Positions 53,763 to 61,939 of a stretch of DNA of 64,000 bases are shown here, in pieces. The position numbers and the translations under genes were made by a program. Under the pieces are notes generated by a model. That model did not search any database. It saw only the letters and a list, made by a program, of their open reading frames with translations, and was not told the origin of the DNA. The DNA is from Photorhabdus cinerea (GTDB taxonomy: Bacteria > Pseudomonadota > Gammaproteobacteria > Enterobacterales > Enterobacteriaceae): the NCBI RefSeq assembly GCF_011189575.1, contig NZ_PUJW01000002.1:252515-316514 (forward strand), written 5' to 3'. Position 1 is the first letter of the stretch, and each line of letters begins with the position of its first letter.

Positions 53763-55034
53763 TCACAGCGCGTTAATTACCCTGGCACGAATGAGAACAT
53801 AAAGCGTGCGTTTGTCCTGGCTGTCACTGGAAGAAGTAAAAAGACGACCAATCAAGGGAAGGCTGGACAGTATCGGGACAGAGGACTCAACCGCCGTTGA
53901 CCGATCATCAATGAGACCCCCCAACAACAGGGTTTGACCCGATTTAAGTTGAACGGTCGTATCAATCTGACGCTGATTGGTAATAATGTCACTGGCCGTC
54001 GTGAGACTGGAAATACTGTCTGCCCGACTCTGTACGCTCATAATCACCAGACCTGAAGGGGTAACAACGGGTGTAACCGCAAGAGATACCCCAACGTCAT
54101 GCCGTTCTATCGTCTGAAAAGGGTTATTCACGTTCGCCGCCTCACCGGTCACTTTACCCGTGATGAACGGGACATTCTGACCCACACTGATATAGCCCTT
54201 CTTTCCTGACAGCGTGACAATCCGGGGCGTGGAAAGCAACTTAGCATGAGAATCAGACTGAATCGCTTTTAAAGATAAGGCGAGAATGTTGCCGTTAAAA
54301 ATCCCAAAGGAACCGCCAGTCGAAGAAAGCACGGAAGTTAAACGATCCGTATTCACACCGCCCGCCACTGGGGAACCTTTTGCATCACCGGCAGCAAAGG
54401 CAAAATCAAAAGCCTCGCCCTCAGTGGTTTCAAACATTATCGACTCAATCAAAACCTGAGTGGTAGAAATATCAATATCAGGCAAAAAAGATTGTAACTG
54501 TTTATGCTGTGATCCGGTTGCCGTGACCGCAATCATATTAGCCCGATCAAAAGGAAAGACCGTGACACCGGAAACCTGTTCCGCTTTCAAAAAGACGTCA
54601 ATAATGGGTGATAAGTCCTGCGCTCTGACATGATTAATTTTATAGGTTTTGGTGATCAAATTTGACGGTTGAGACGCATTAAAGAAACCGCCAGACGGTA
54701 CAGGTAAAAAATCTGAATCAAGTAAACCTATTTCAGTATCTGAAAAATGAGCACTCTTTGTTAATTTAGCCACTACCGCGGGGTTTCCCGGCGTTAAATC
54801 AAAACCATTCGCTCTCAGTACAGAAATAAAGAACGGGGTTAACTCGTCCTTTTTAACCTCCGCAGAATAAACCGTGATATCCCCTTTGACATCCGGTGAA
54901 ATGATGACAGAGTTTCCCGTAATTTTTGAATACCAGGAAACAAAATCACGAATTGGCGCGTTATTTAATTCCACAGGAATAGCCCATGCAGAAAGATGAA
55001 ATAAAAAAAGAAAACTAGCAAGTAACTTTTTCAT
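53763..55034 (-). CDS. Filamentous phage secretin (pIV-like)
   Basis: A 423-residue outer-membrane secretin of pIV/GspD type that forms the exit channel for phage. Signal peptide MKKLLASFLFLFHLSAWA; then an N0/N1-like domain (VELNNAPIRDFVSWYSKITGNSVIISPDVKGDITVYS) and the C-terminal secretin domain ending with SGQTLLLGGLIDDRSTAVESSVPILSSLPLIGRLFTSS and LYVLIRARVI. The start at 55034 with AAAGGTGG is preferred over 55043. It overlaps the Zot gene end by 20 bp. It is the last gene of the assembly operon. Confidence 0.9.
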   Translation of the reverse strand: MKKLLASFLFLFHLSAWAIPVELNNAPIRDFVSWYSKITGNSVIISPDVKGDITVYSAEVKKDELTPFFISVLRANGFDLTPGNPAVVAKLTKSAHFSDTEIGLLDSDFLPVPSGGFFNASQPSNLITKTYKINHVRAQDLSPIIDVFLKAEQVSGVTVFPFDRANMIAVTATGSQHKQLQSFLPDIDISTTQVLIESIMFETTEGEAFDFAFAAGDAKGSPVAGGVNTDRLTSVLSSTGGSFGIFNGNILALSLKAIQSDSHAKLLSTPRIVTLSGKKGYISVGQNVPFITGKVTGEAANVNNPFQTIERHDVGVSLAVTPVVTPSGLVIMSVQSRADSISSLTTASDIITNQRQIDTTVQLKSGQTLLLGGLIDDRSTAVESSVPILSSLPLIGRLFTSSSDSQDKRTLYVLIRARVINAL

Positions 55035-56076
55035 GTTTTCCACCTTTAATTAAATCTACTGTGCACGAATCAATGTAAACGAGATTAAACCCTGCTTTTA
55101 TTAAAGAATCGGATGTGATTTTTTCTTTCTTAGCATTAGTAAAATCATAATTAGCCGTAGAACCCAGACGATAAGAAGACGTAATTTTTAAATCCGTCAA
55201 ATCAACCGCCGGCTTTTCCTGCTTAACAGGTTGATAAGCAACAGAACCCCCCTTTTCTTTTTCAGTTAAAAATGAATACGTAAAAACCATAAAAACGCCA
55301 GCCGCAAAACACAGAAGGCGAGAATATTTCTTAAAATAGATTTTTGTCAGCTTCATATAAAATTTTAAATCTCTTTTAGCCGCATAACGACCATGTGAGA
55401 GATAAGGCGTTAAATAACTATAAGGTGAATGCGCATAAGCATCAGAAAAAGCCTGTTTGGTGTCGTAAGCGCCATACAATTCACGTCCGGTATAAGTCCA
55501 TCGTTCTACGGTCATTGAGGTCGTTGAATCACCGTATTTAACAATCCCAATATGTATTTTGGGTAAGGGCATTTTTGAGCCCATTATCAGGCTATAAAGG
55601 CTACCAATAAAAGGGAGCGTGATCCTATCGAGACGACGACAATAAACAACATGCTCAGCAAGTGCCACTCTGGCCTGCTTATCCATAATCGATAAATCCT
55701 GAATAAGAAAGATAATATCCCACCCTAATTTTCGGGCATGCAAAAACCAGTTAATGACAGCCTGCCTTTCTTTATCCGCCCATGAACGGGAATTAAACCA
55801 CGTACCACACTCATCAAGCACTAATAAACCATTTTTATTTTCATCATAACTTTCATTCCCAATCCCAATAGCATGTAAATCATCAATATTGGGTTTATCC
55901 GGTATTCGAATAACCTGAGGGGATTTTGCAAAAATACCCACACGCGGCAATTTATGGATTTTTAAATCAAGATTAGTCGCCACCTTGCAACCCGAAACAA
56001 TCTTATCCTGTATTTTGCCTACCGCAACCAGTGTTTTCCCGGCACCCAATTTGCCCGTCACAACATAAACCGCCAT
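55015..56076 (-). CDS. zot: Zot-like phage assembly ATPase (pI)
   Basis: A 353-residue inner-membrane ATPase with Walker A VTGKLGAGKT at residues 6-15 and Walker B NGLLVLDECGTWF. A single membrane segment (about 255-275, LLCFAAGVFMVFTYSF) divides a cytoplasmic ATPase domain from a short periplasmic tail. This is the pI/Zot family that powers extrusion of filamentous phage together with the secretin. The stop of the previous gene overlaps its ATG by one base. The C-terminal domain contains a Cys pair near the end. Confidence 0.93.
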   Translation of the reverse strand: MAVYVVTGKLGAGKTLVAVGKIQDKIVSGCKVATNLDLKIHKLPRVGIFAKSPQVIRIPDKPNIDDLHAIGIGNESYDENKNGLLVLDECGTWFNSRSWADKERQAVINWFLHARKLGWDIIFLIQDLSIMDKQARVALAEHVVYCRRLDRITLPFIGSLYSLIMGSKMPLPKIHIGIVKYGDSTTSMTVERWTYTGRELYGAYDTKQAFSDAYAHSPYSYLTPYLSHGRYAAKRDLKFYMKLTKIYFKKYSRLLCFAAGVFMVFTYSFLTEKEKGGSVAYQPVKQEKPAVDLTDLKITSSYRLGSTANYDFTNAKKEKITSDSLIKAGFNLVYIDSCTVDLIKGGKHEKVTC

Positions 56077-56417
56077 TAGAATTTATTCCAGTCCAAATAA
56101 GAAATTAAACGATCTTTCACATCAAATATAAATACCGCCGCTTTCAAAGAAAAAATCGCATATAAGCAAGGCGTGGCATTTGAAGGCATGATATATGAAA
56201 TAGCCTCACTAATTTCAGACGGTAACAACGCCACTAAATCACTTAAATAAGAAATAATAATCGCATTTAAGCCGATAATCAGACCCAGAAATAAAGAGAT
56301 GGCTAACGCTATTCTCGCCATACCCAGCGTCATAAACTTAGCCAAATAGCCCATCACAACGCCTAGTATCCAACCCAAAAAACGCATTAACACGGGTATA
56401 CCCAGAAATGCCGGCAT
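56076..56417 (-). CDS. Small hydrophobic phage coat protein (pVI-like)
   Basis: A 113-residue protein with three or so hydrophobic segments (MARIALAISLFLGLIIGLNAIIISYL and others) in the position of pVI/DUF2523, the minor virion protein that sits with the adsorption protein. It starts 2 bp after the adsorption protein's stop and shares a base with the Zot start. The match is by position, size and hydrophobicity. Confidence 0.72.
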   Translation of the reverse strand: MPAFLGIPVLMRFLGWILGVVMGYLAKFMTLGMARIALAISLFLGLIIGLNAIIISYLSDLVALLPSEISEAISYIMPSNATPCLYAIFSLKAAVFIFDVKDRLISYLDWNKF

Positions 56418-56419
56418 GA

Positions 56420-57871
56420 TTAAGCCCCCTTACCTTTCCGTAGTATTCCGGCGAAAGTGTCATAAGCCGTGACAAACGTCCAAAAATATAAAATAAAGGC
56501 AAATACCGATTTAAACATCTCTAAATATTTGCAATCTATCGTAAACTGATAAACCTCACCCGAGCCGAAAATAAACGGTTTACAGGGTTGAGCTGCAGGA
56601 AGCGCCGGAAAAAAGCCCCCATTCAGGAATGAATCCAATAAAGGCGATTTATCCCCCTCACCTATTTTCTGCATCTCTGACACAGAACCCGCAAAATCAC
56701 CCGTTACCGCAGAGCCATTACCCATCAACCCCCCAATGCTGTCAGAAAAGGAGGAAAAAGCGTCCTGTATATCTTGCGTTGTACTATCGAGATCGGCCGT
56801 CATCTCCCCCTGAATAGCAGATAAATTCACCTCCTCTGTCAACGCCTCCTGGTTAGCCTTTGCCATCTGAGTGTAATCAAAATCGCCAGCACCCTTACCT
56901 GTAGCACTATGACCAGTAGGACCTGTCCCGCCCGAACTACCGTGATGGGAACCGTTACTCACAGGACCTGTCCCGCCCGAACTGGCGTTATGAGTACCGT
57001 TGCTCACAGAACCTGTCCCGCTCGAACTACCGTTATAAGCACCGTCACCATAATGAGCATTTGCATAGACCATGACACTACGTGAACCACTCTCCTGATA
57101 ACTATCCTCAATCTTCACGGCACGATCAGCATCACAAACCGTTTGGAAAGTCACCGCGTCGTCAAGACAAACATTAGACGTATCGTAACGAACAGTATGA
57201 GTCGTAATGGTGTAATGATAATTAATCAGATTGGGGGAATCAGGATAAGTGTCTTTGGTCTGTACCGTATAAGACGTGGGTTTATATTCATTGGATTTAA
57301 TTTTTACGGTATGACCAAAAGAATCCGTCCGTTCAAACCAAATGTCAGGCTGATTATAGTCATGCTTAATCACATCAAGAATTGAGGAAACCGCAACAGC
57401 ATCCGCAGAGTTACCCAGTAAATAACCTGACGTCATTGTACTTTGAGGCTGCGCATACAAAGAAAACTGACTCCCCACCGCATCAGAAATCACCACATTA
57501 TCAGGTAACGGTAACTGACTTAATTCATCAGGCAGATCCACCTTTTTGCCAACCACACCGACACCAGAATGCCCCCCTGTACTGCCCTTGTTGTCTGCGT
57601 CAGTCAGCCCGCCGCCACCTTCACTGTTACCCGATACCGTGTCAGAACTCACCGGAGTCCAATGGCCATACCAGGCATTTTCATCCCCCGTTCCCACAGA
57701 GATACCGGACATTTGATAACGGCAACTTTCAAATAAAACATAACGGCTATCCCCTTCCCGATAAACGCCCGACATAGCCCCATCAAAAGCTGGTCTGGCT
57801 CGACATTCTTCATCCGTCACGGCGTAAGAGTAAAACGATAAAAGCAAAGGAAATATCAATAAATATTTCAT
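56420..57871 (-). CDS. Filamentous phage adsorption protein (pIII-like)
   Basis: A 483-residue minor coat protein for host attachment. It starts at 57871 with signal peptide MKYLLIFPLLLSFYSYA and a GGAGG-type RBS. N-terminal domain(s) carry Cys pairs; a Gly/Ser-rich linker with three 15-residue repeats spans the middle (GSSSGTGSVSNGTH, SSGGTGPVSNGSH...), then a coiled stretch and a C-terminal membrane anchor (LEMFKSVFAFILYFWTFVTAYDTFAGILRKGK). This is the domain plan of pIII. The host receptor cannot be predicted. Confidence 0.82.
   Translation of the reverse strand: MKYLLIFPLLLSFYSYAVTDEECRARPAFDGAMSGVYREGDSRYVLFESCRYQMSGISVGTGDENAWYGHWTPVSSDTVSGNSEGGGGLTDADNKGSTGGHSGVGVVGKKVDLPDELSQLPLPDNVVISDAVGSQFSLYAQPQSTMTSGYLLGNSADAVAVSSILDVIKHDYNQPDIWFERTDSFGHTVKIKSNEYKPTSYTVQTKDTYPDSPNLINYHYTITTHTVRYDTSNVCLDDAVTFQTVCDADRAVKIEDSYQESGSRSVMVYANAHYGDGAYNGSSSGTGSVSNGTHNASSGGTGPVSNGSHHGSSGGTGPTGHSATGKGAGDFDYTQMAKANQEALTEEVNLSAIQGEMTADLDSTTQDIQDAFSSFSDSIGGLMGNGSAVTGDFAGSVSEMQKIGEGDKSPLLDSFLNGGFFPALPAAQPCKPFIFGSGEVYQFTIDCKYLEMFKSVFAFILYFWTFVTAYDTFAGILRKGKGA
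56921..57050 (-). repeat. 45-bp tandem repeats coding the Gly/Ser linker
   Basis: Three units with the shared word ACCTGTCCCG at 56921, 56966 and 57011 (period 45 bp, 15 residues each) encode the Ser/Gly/Thr-rich linker of the adsorption protein. Copy number may vary and change the linker length. Confidence 0.75.
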
Positions 57872-57887
57872 CTTACCTCCGACGATC

Positions 57888-57909
57888 AAAAAAGGGGGCA
57901 TCGCCCCCT
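57888..57909 (-). terminator. Strong terminator between major coat and adsorption genes
   Basis: On the minus strand AGGGGGC, GAT, GCCCCCT and then a T run form a rho-independent terminator. In Ff phages a central terminator lies after gene VIII, so high coat protein mRNA is made without the downstream genes. Confidence 0.9.
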
Positions 57910-57929
57910 AAGTTAGCGACTAGTAGTAA

Positions 57930-58160
57930 TCAGGAAGCGCGACTCACAAATTTCTTAAACAATTTAATCCCAATCGTGGCGCCAACAATTAAAACCGCCA
58001 GGCCCCAGGCGTAGCCGCTCAAAGAACTCGCCTGAGTCGTCAAAGAATCAAAAGCCTGTTTTGCATAGTCTGTCGGTTCATTCGCCGCAAAAGCCGAAGT
58101 CCCCACGACTAGAGTAGAAGAGGCAACAAATTTAGCGATAATAGATTGAGTCAGTTTCAT
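57930..58160 (-). CDS. Major coat protein (pVIII-like)
   Basis: A 76-residue precursor: signal peptide residues 1-25 (MKLTQSIIAKFVASSTLVVGTSAFA), then a 51-residue mature helix with acidic start, a membrane segment (YAWGLAVLIVGATIGIKLF) and basic end (KKFVSRAS), the classical design of filamentous coat proteins. It is followed by a strong terminator. Good RBS (AGAGG). Two smaller ORFs precede it with ATGA overlaps. Confidence 0.9.
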   Translation of the reverse strand: MKLTQSIIAKFVASSTLVVGTSAFAANEPTDYAKQAFDSLTTQASSLSGYAWGLAVLIVGATIGIKLFKKFVSRAS

Positions 58161-58255
58161 GACGAGACCTCTGAAAATTTTTTAAATACAAGAATAGAAT
58201 GAGATAAACTCCATCCAATAACATAAGCAGCAAAGAAATAGCTTAAATAACTCAT
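58157..58255 (-). CDS. 32-residue hydrophobic coat-type protein
   Basis: Read by eye: MSYLSYFFAAYVIGWSLSHS and then ILVFKKFSEVSS, a single membrane segment with a basic tail, like pVII/pIX minor tip proteins of Ff phages. The TGA stop overlaps the major coat ATG (ATGA), and its own start overlaps the preceding ORF stop in the same way, giving a translationally coupled chain. No separate RBS is needed. Confidence 0.65.
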   Translation of the reverse strand: MSYLSYFFAAYVIGWSLSHSILVFKKFSEVSS

Positions 58256-58350
58256 CTTTGACCGCCCCCAATTACACCCAGTCCGAAACAAATAATCAGT
58301 CCGGCACTGAATATCATATGAAAAATATCATTTAAAGAATCCATTACCAT
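58252..58350 (-). CDS. Second tiny hydrophobic coat-type protein
   Basis: A 32-residue ORF from 58350 (30 from 58344), MVMDSLNDIFHMIFSAGLII then CFGLGVIGGGQR, one membrane segment. The stop overlaps the next start (ATGA). Position matches pVII/pIX-like genes. No clear RBS is seen before it, so coupling to the upstream reading or a weak start is assumed. Confidence 0.55.
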   Translation of the reverse strand: MVMDSLNDIFHMIFSAGLIICFGLGVIGGGQR

Positions 58351-58407
58351 AAACGATCTGAAATATTCCACCAATTACATTAAACAGGCTATTTAACTGT
58401 TCCCCAA

Positions 58408-58929
58408 TTAATCATTAGCACAATCAGAACAAACCCCATTATTTGAATCCATCATCTCTCGACAACACCCCTGACATCTTGTCACATTATAATGAAGCGA
58501 AATATAACGCCCTTCTTTATCATCAAAGCAATAAGTCCCCAGACCGATATACCCCGGCGCACCCGCAACATAATCAGGCGGGAAATCCAGATCAGCAATA
58601 ATATATCGGGCACTTAAATCAACCGCGGAATCCGCCGAGACAGAAAAGCCAGAAAACTCAGCCAGCAACTTAATATAACGTGCCTCCAATAATACCGCAT
58701 CTGAAACCGGCATAACATCACATGATAACGCCACCGCGCCGAAATGCGGATAGTCAAGATTATAAGCAATATAACCCTGATAAACCGGCAGGTGATGAGG
58801 ATTATCCTCTTCAATTTTTAATTTACAAAGCACATAAATAGCATCCAAATCTAACGCATCAAAAGAACAGGTAAAACCGGCAAATTCAGCTAACGATCGA
58901 ATATGATACGCATTCAGTGTAAAACTCAT
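58408..58929 (-). CDS. Inovirus protein with internal repeat and zinc-ribbon tail
   Basis: A 173-residue unrecognised protein between the ssDNA-binding protein and the coat genes. Two related halves are visible: HIRSLAEFAGFTCSFDALDLDAIYVLCKL and YIKLLAEFSGFSVSADSAVDLSARYIIADL, each followed by a hydrophilic stretch. The C-terminus RCQGCCREMMDSNNGVCSDCAND has a Cys pattern of a zinc ribbon. Excellent RBS (AAAGGAG). Probably a phage-specific moron or regulatory protein; function is unknown. Confidence 0.7.
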   Translation of the reverse strand: MSFTLNAYHIRSLAEFAGFTCSFDALDLDAIYVLCKLKIEEDNPHHLPVYQGYIAYNLDYPHFGAVALSCDVMPVSDAVLLEARYIKLLAEFSGFSVSADSAVDLSARYIIADLDFPPDYVAGAPGYIGLGTYCFDDKEGRYISLHYNVTRCQGCCREMMDSNNGVCSDCAND

Positions 58930-58950
58930 TTCAATAACTCCTTTTAAACC

Positions 58951-59217
58951 CTATTTAATTGGAATTAATTTGATGCTTTTGATTCTGAGCGAACCAAAAT
59001 CGCCCACGCTAAACGAGCTTGAATCTAACGTATAAAACCCAGCCGGATACGGTGCTGCCTCTTTTTCCAAATTAATCGTGAACTTTTCAGGATAAATGCC
59101 ACCGTTATAAATATAAGCTGTCTGTTCTCTAAACGTTAATACTTCACCCGTTTGTTTTGAAACCACTTGCTTGTTATTGACTTTTCCGTCAACTTCATTA
59201 ATTTCAATTTTAATCAT
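58951..59217 (-). CDS. ssDNA-binding protein (pV-like)
   Basis: An 88-residue basic protein in the position and size of the gene V helix-destabilising protein that coats phage single strands before packaging. It contains an OB-like strand series (MIKIEINEV..VNNKQVVSKQTGEVLTFREQTAYIYNGGIYPEKFTINL and a basic finish). It sits directly after Rep. Good but distant match, mostly from context. Confidence 0.75.
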   Translation of the reverse strand: MIKIEINEVDGKVNNKQVVSKQTGEVLTFREQTAYIYNGGIYPEKFTINLEKEAAPYPAGFYTLDSSSFSVGDFGSLRIKSIKLIPIK

Positions 59218-59241
59218 AATAAATTGCCTTTACATTATTTA

Positions 59242-60369
59242 TTAAAAAGGACATTGAGACGTTTGTAACTTTTCATTCAGCAATGTTTGATAGATTGGTG
59301 GAATATCAAAACGCAGATTCATATCCTGAATATGTTCTTCACGAACAATCATGGATAACACCGTTTCAATATCGCCATTAAAGAAATGAAATACTTTCGC
59401 TATGGTTGATGAAGCCTGATTACGCAGCCACTTTACTTTCGCTTCAATGGCATCAACCGCCTTACGGCCAAATAGTTTAGGGATTGATACCGGTTGACTC
59501 ACATTGATTTGAGCCGCGTAATCACACAGCCCCACATAAATACCGGAGATATTCAGCAGCACATCAATCGATATCCCTTTTAATTCCACTTCTGAACGAT
59601 ACCAGATGCCCGAAACTTTTTGTTCCAGAGCCTTATTATAAATACGCCAGTAAACCCGGGACTGACGAGAGCCAACGTTAACCACCTCTTTTGTTGGACA
59701 ACCGTCCGAATCCATGGCCTGTGATATTTCCAGTTTTGGCTTAGGCCCTTTACCGCCATAAAAGGCATCGTCACGATAAGCCGTCAAAGCCGCCTGACAG
59801 GTATAAATGCCATCATAATCGTCAGTCGCTAAATCCAGGCGTTTTAACGAAAAAATATCAAGATGTTTAAACCACTGATGAATTTTTTGCGGGGTCGTAC
59901 CACTGAAAACATGCGCACACCCCTGACCTGAAATCTGGATATAGAACGTGTCTTTATTGCCGCCCCAGTACAAGATCCCCATGTGATCACTGCCGCCCAT
60001 GTCACTGTATAAGACCGCTGAATCCTGATAAGCAAAGCCGCCCTTACCTCTGGGAACGCCTACGACAAGACCAAAAACAGCAGCAATCCACCTTCTCAAA
60101 CGCGCGTGATAGCAAGCGTACAAATCAGATTCATACTGACTTTTCTGTTCTTCCGTCAGATTTGATGAACCAAATTCAGGCAACCCCTCATAGCCTTCTG
60201 AACAAGCGTAAGTATTGGAATGCTGATAATGCTTATAAGCCGGTAAATACTGAAACTTACGCCACTCAAAGCCTTTTTCCTGAAAAGTATGAACGTCTTT
60301 CATGACAGATAACGGCGCTGAAAACGCTAAATAATCAACGATAACTGGGTGTTCTGGTGAATCAGCCAT
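59242..60369 (-). CDS. Phage replication initiation factor (Rep, PF02486-like)
   Basis: A rolling-circle replication initiator that nicks the plus strand. From the ATG at 60369 it has 375 residues (MADSPEHPVIVDYLAFSAP); an upstream in-frame ATG at 60471 gives 409 but adds a low-conservation tail. Signature FYIQISGQGCAHVF with a Gly-Gln-Gly-Cys; RLDLATDDYDG; YWRIYNKALEQKVSGIWYRSEVELKG with a candidate Tyr nucleophile. It belongs to the Rep_trans/RstA type of inoviruses. Confidence 0.87.
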   Translation of the reverse strand: MADSPEHPVIVDYLAFSAPLSVMKDVHTFQEKGFEWRKFQYLPAYKHYQHSNTYACSEGYEGLPEFGSSNLTEEQKSQYESDLYACYHARLRRWIAAVFGLVVGVPRGKGGFAYQDSAVLYSDMGGSDHMGILYWGGNKDTFYIQISGQGCAHVFSGTTPQKIHQWFKHLDIFSLKRLDLATDDYDGIYTCQAALTAYRDDAFYGGKGPKPKLEISQAMDSDGCPTKEVVNVGSRQSRVYWRIYNKALEQKVSGIWYRSEVELKGISIDVLLNISGIYVGLCDYAAQINVSQPVSIPKLFGRKAVDAIEAKVKWLRNQASSTIAKVFHFFNGDIETVLSMIVREEHIQDMNLRFDIPPIYQTLLNEKLQTSQCPF

Positions 60370-60621
60370 GATAAAACTCGCCATAGCTGATGAACTGCCC
60401 TGATTTCGCGGTGGTTGGCGCGAGTAAAAAATCCTCGCTGAAATGACATGAACACTCGTTGACCAGTTCATCGAAGGAACGATAAAAATCCCACTGGGGT
60501 CCGCTTGGAAAACGGAAAATATCCTACGCTAAGCCTATTTATTGCACAGTTCCGCATCAATACTAAAACTCATTATGTGCATTTCGGCGTTTCCGGCGTG
60601 CAATCCCACTAAATTTCTTGA

Positions 60622-61041
60622 TTACACCCATTCATCAACATTCTCCCAGACGGTGCGAAAAGTCCCTGTTGTAGGAACTCTGAACTCAAACCAGTTTGTT
60701 TGAAAAACTGCCTGTTGGTCGATATCAACACTTCCCGAAGGAGATATAACGACTTCACTACCTGGAGCTTTAGTTTGTTGGTTAACAACTATTGAATTTA
60801 ATGGGGGTAAATCATTCAACAAGCACAAATTTCCAATAATGCCTAATTGACGACCTAATGTCCTTCCTGCTTGCCTTGAGCTATGCCCCATTTGTTCAGC
60901 TAACTCGCCATAAGTAATGGTAGATAAACCATTAGATTTATTATGCTCAACGAACGCCACAAGAATCAGCCAGATTTGTTGTGCTTGTACATAAAGGCGA
61001 TCTCCGCGTTCAAATTTTTTAATCGTTGGCTTACTTTGCAT
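60622..61041 (-). CDS. Small regulator-like protein, winged-helix type
   Basis: A 139-residue protein with a helix-turn-helix-like N-terminal part (WLILVAFVEHNKSNGLSTITYGELAEQMGHSSRQAGRTLGRQLGIIGNLC) and a C-terminal part without known family. RBS GGAGGA. It lies 150 bp upstream of rep on the same strand, like phage repressors and copy-control genes; it could regulate replication or lysogeny. Not recognised as a named family. Confidence 0.5.
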   Translation of the reverse strand: MQSKPTIKKFERGDRLYVQAQQIWLILVAFVEHNKSNGLSTITYGELAEQMGHSSRQAGRTLGRQLGIIGNLCLLNDLPPLNSIVVNQQTKAPGSEVVISPSGSVDIDQQAVFQTNWFEFRVPTTGTFRTVWENVDEWV

Positions 61042-61139
61042 TAAAATCCTCCGTATTGTTCATTTCTGCGCAATCAGTTCAATAAAGAGCGCGTAGTTCA
61101 CAATGGCATGGATTGCTCAAAAATGCAATGTGTAAACAT

Positions 61140-61255
61140 TGGCATGACATTTATGTATACCACAATGTCATAGCCTAAAATTCTGCCATTTCTCTTTTGG
61201 ATCATTACCTATCTGTCATGTACATTATGATCATTATTTAAATGTCATAATTGGG
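61140..61255. promoter_or_regulatory. Candidate res site of the Tn3-family transposon
   Basis: Upstream of the resolvase gene lie TGACAT/ATGTCA (61145-61170, 14-bp spacer) and repeated TGTCAT at 61214 and 61243 with inverted partners (TCAT...ATGA). Such grouped palindromes with AT-rich spacers make up the subsites where resolvase binds and recombines, and also the tnpR promoter. Confidence 0.5.
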
Positions 61256-61261
61256 TTAAAA

Positions 61262-61879
61262 ATGTACATTCACGGCTATCTACGTGCATCAACAAAAGAA
61301 CAGGATGCTCTCCGGGCAAAAAATAGAATGAAAGCCTTTGTTGAAGAGAAAGGCTTTCGGTTAGCCAGTTGGTATCACGAAAATGTATCCGGCGCGTCAC
61401 TGCAACGGCCAGAACTTTTACGATTGCTTGATGATGCTGCACCGGGTGACATTATTCTTATTGAGCAGGTTGACCGCCTTTCACGTCTGGATGAAGCGGG
61501 CTGGCAGAAACTTAAACAACTTATTCAGGAAAAACACCTCGTGATTGTCAGTCTTGATCTGCCGACGAGCCATATGGCGCTTGCAGAAAATGCGGGTGAT
61601 GAGTTCACTCTGGCCATGCTTAAAGCGATTAACGGAATGATGCTTGATATGCTGGCAGCCATTGCACGTAAAGACTATCAGGATCGTCGGCGGCGTCAGG
61701 AAGAGGGAATATTGAAAGCCAAAGCCGCTGGTAAATTCCGGGGACGCCAAGCAGATAACCAGCTGCATGAGAAAATCATTGAACTTCGGGTTAAAAACAG
61801 GCAGAGCATCCGAGATACCGCGAGATTGTGTGGTGTCTCAGAACGAACGGTTATACGTATAGCTAAACTGAACACATGA
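61262..61879 (+). CDS. tnpR: Tn3-family resolvase (serine recombinase)
   Basis: A 205-residue small serine recombinase resolving cointegrates. Catalytic Ser10 is in YLRASTKEQD, with QVDRLSRLD near residue 70; the long helix and a C-terminal helix-turn-helix (NRQSIRDTARLCGVSERTVIRIAKL) are present. ATG at 61262. A transposase gene follows by 60 bp on the same strand. Confidence 0.92.
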   Translation: MYIHGYLRASTKEQDALRAKNRMKAFVEEKGFRLASWYHENVSGASLQRPELLRLLDDAAPGDIILIEQVDRLSRLDEAGWQKLKQLIQEKHLVIVSLDLPTSHMALAENAGDEFTLAMLKAINGMMLDMLAAIARKDYQDRRRRQEEGILKAKAAGKFRGRQADNQLHEKIIELRVKNRQSIRDTARLCGVSERTVIRIAKLNT

Positions 61880-61939
61880 CTCTGAGGGATAAAATTTGAA
61901 TAGGTAAGTGAGCTGAATCCGTATGTAAGGAGAATATTT

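Noticed and set aside
56921..57050. Regularly spaced 45-bp repeats as CRISPR
   Set aside because: Repeat units are contiguous, encode a Gly/Ser linker in frame within the adsorption protein, and no cas gene is present.
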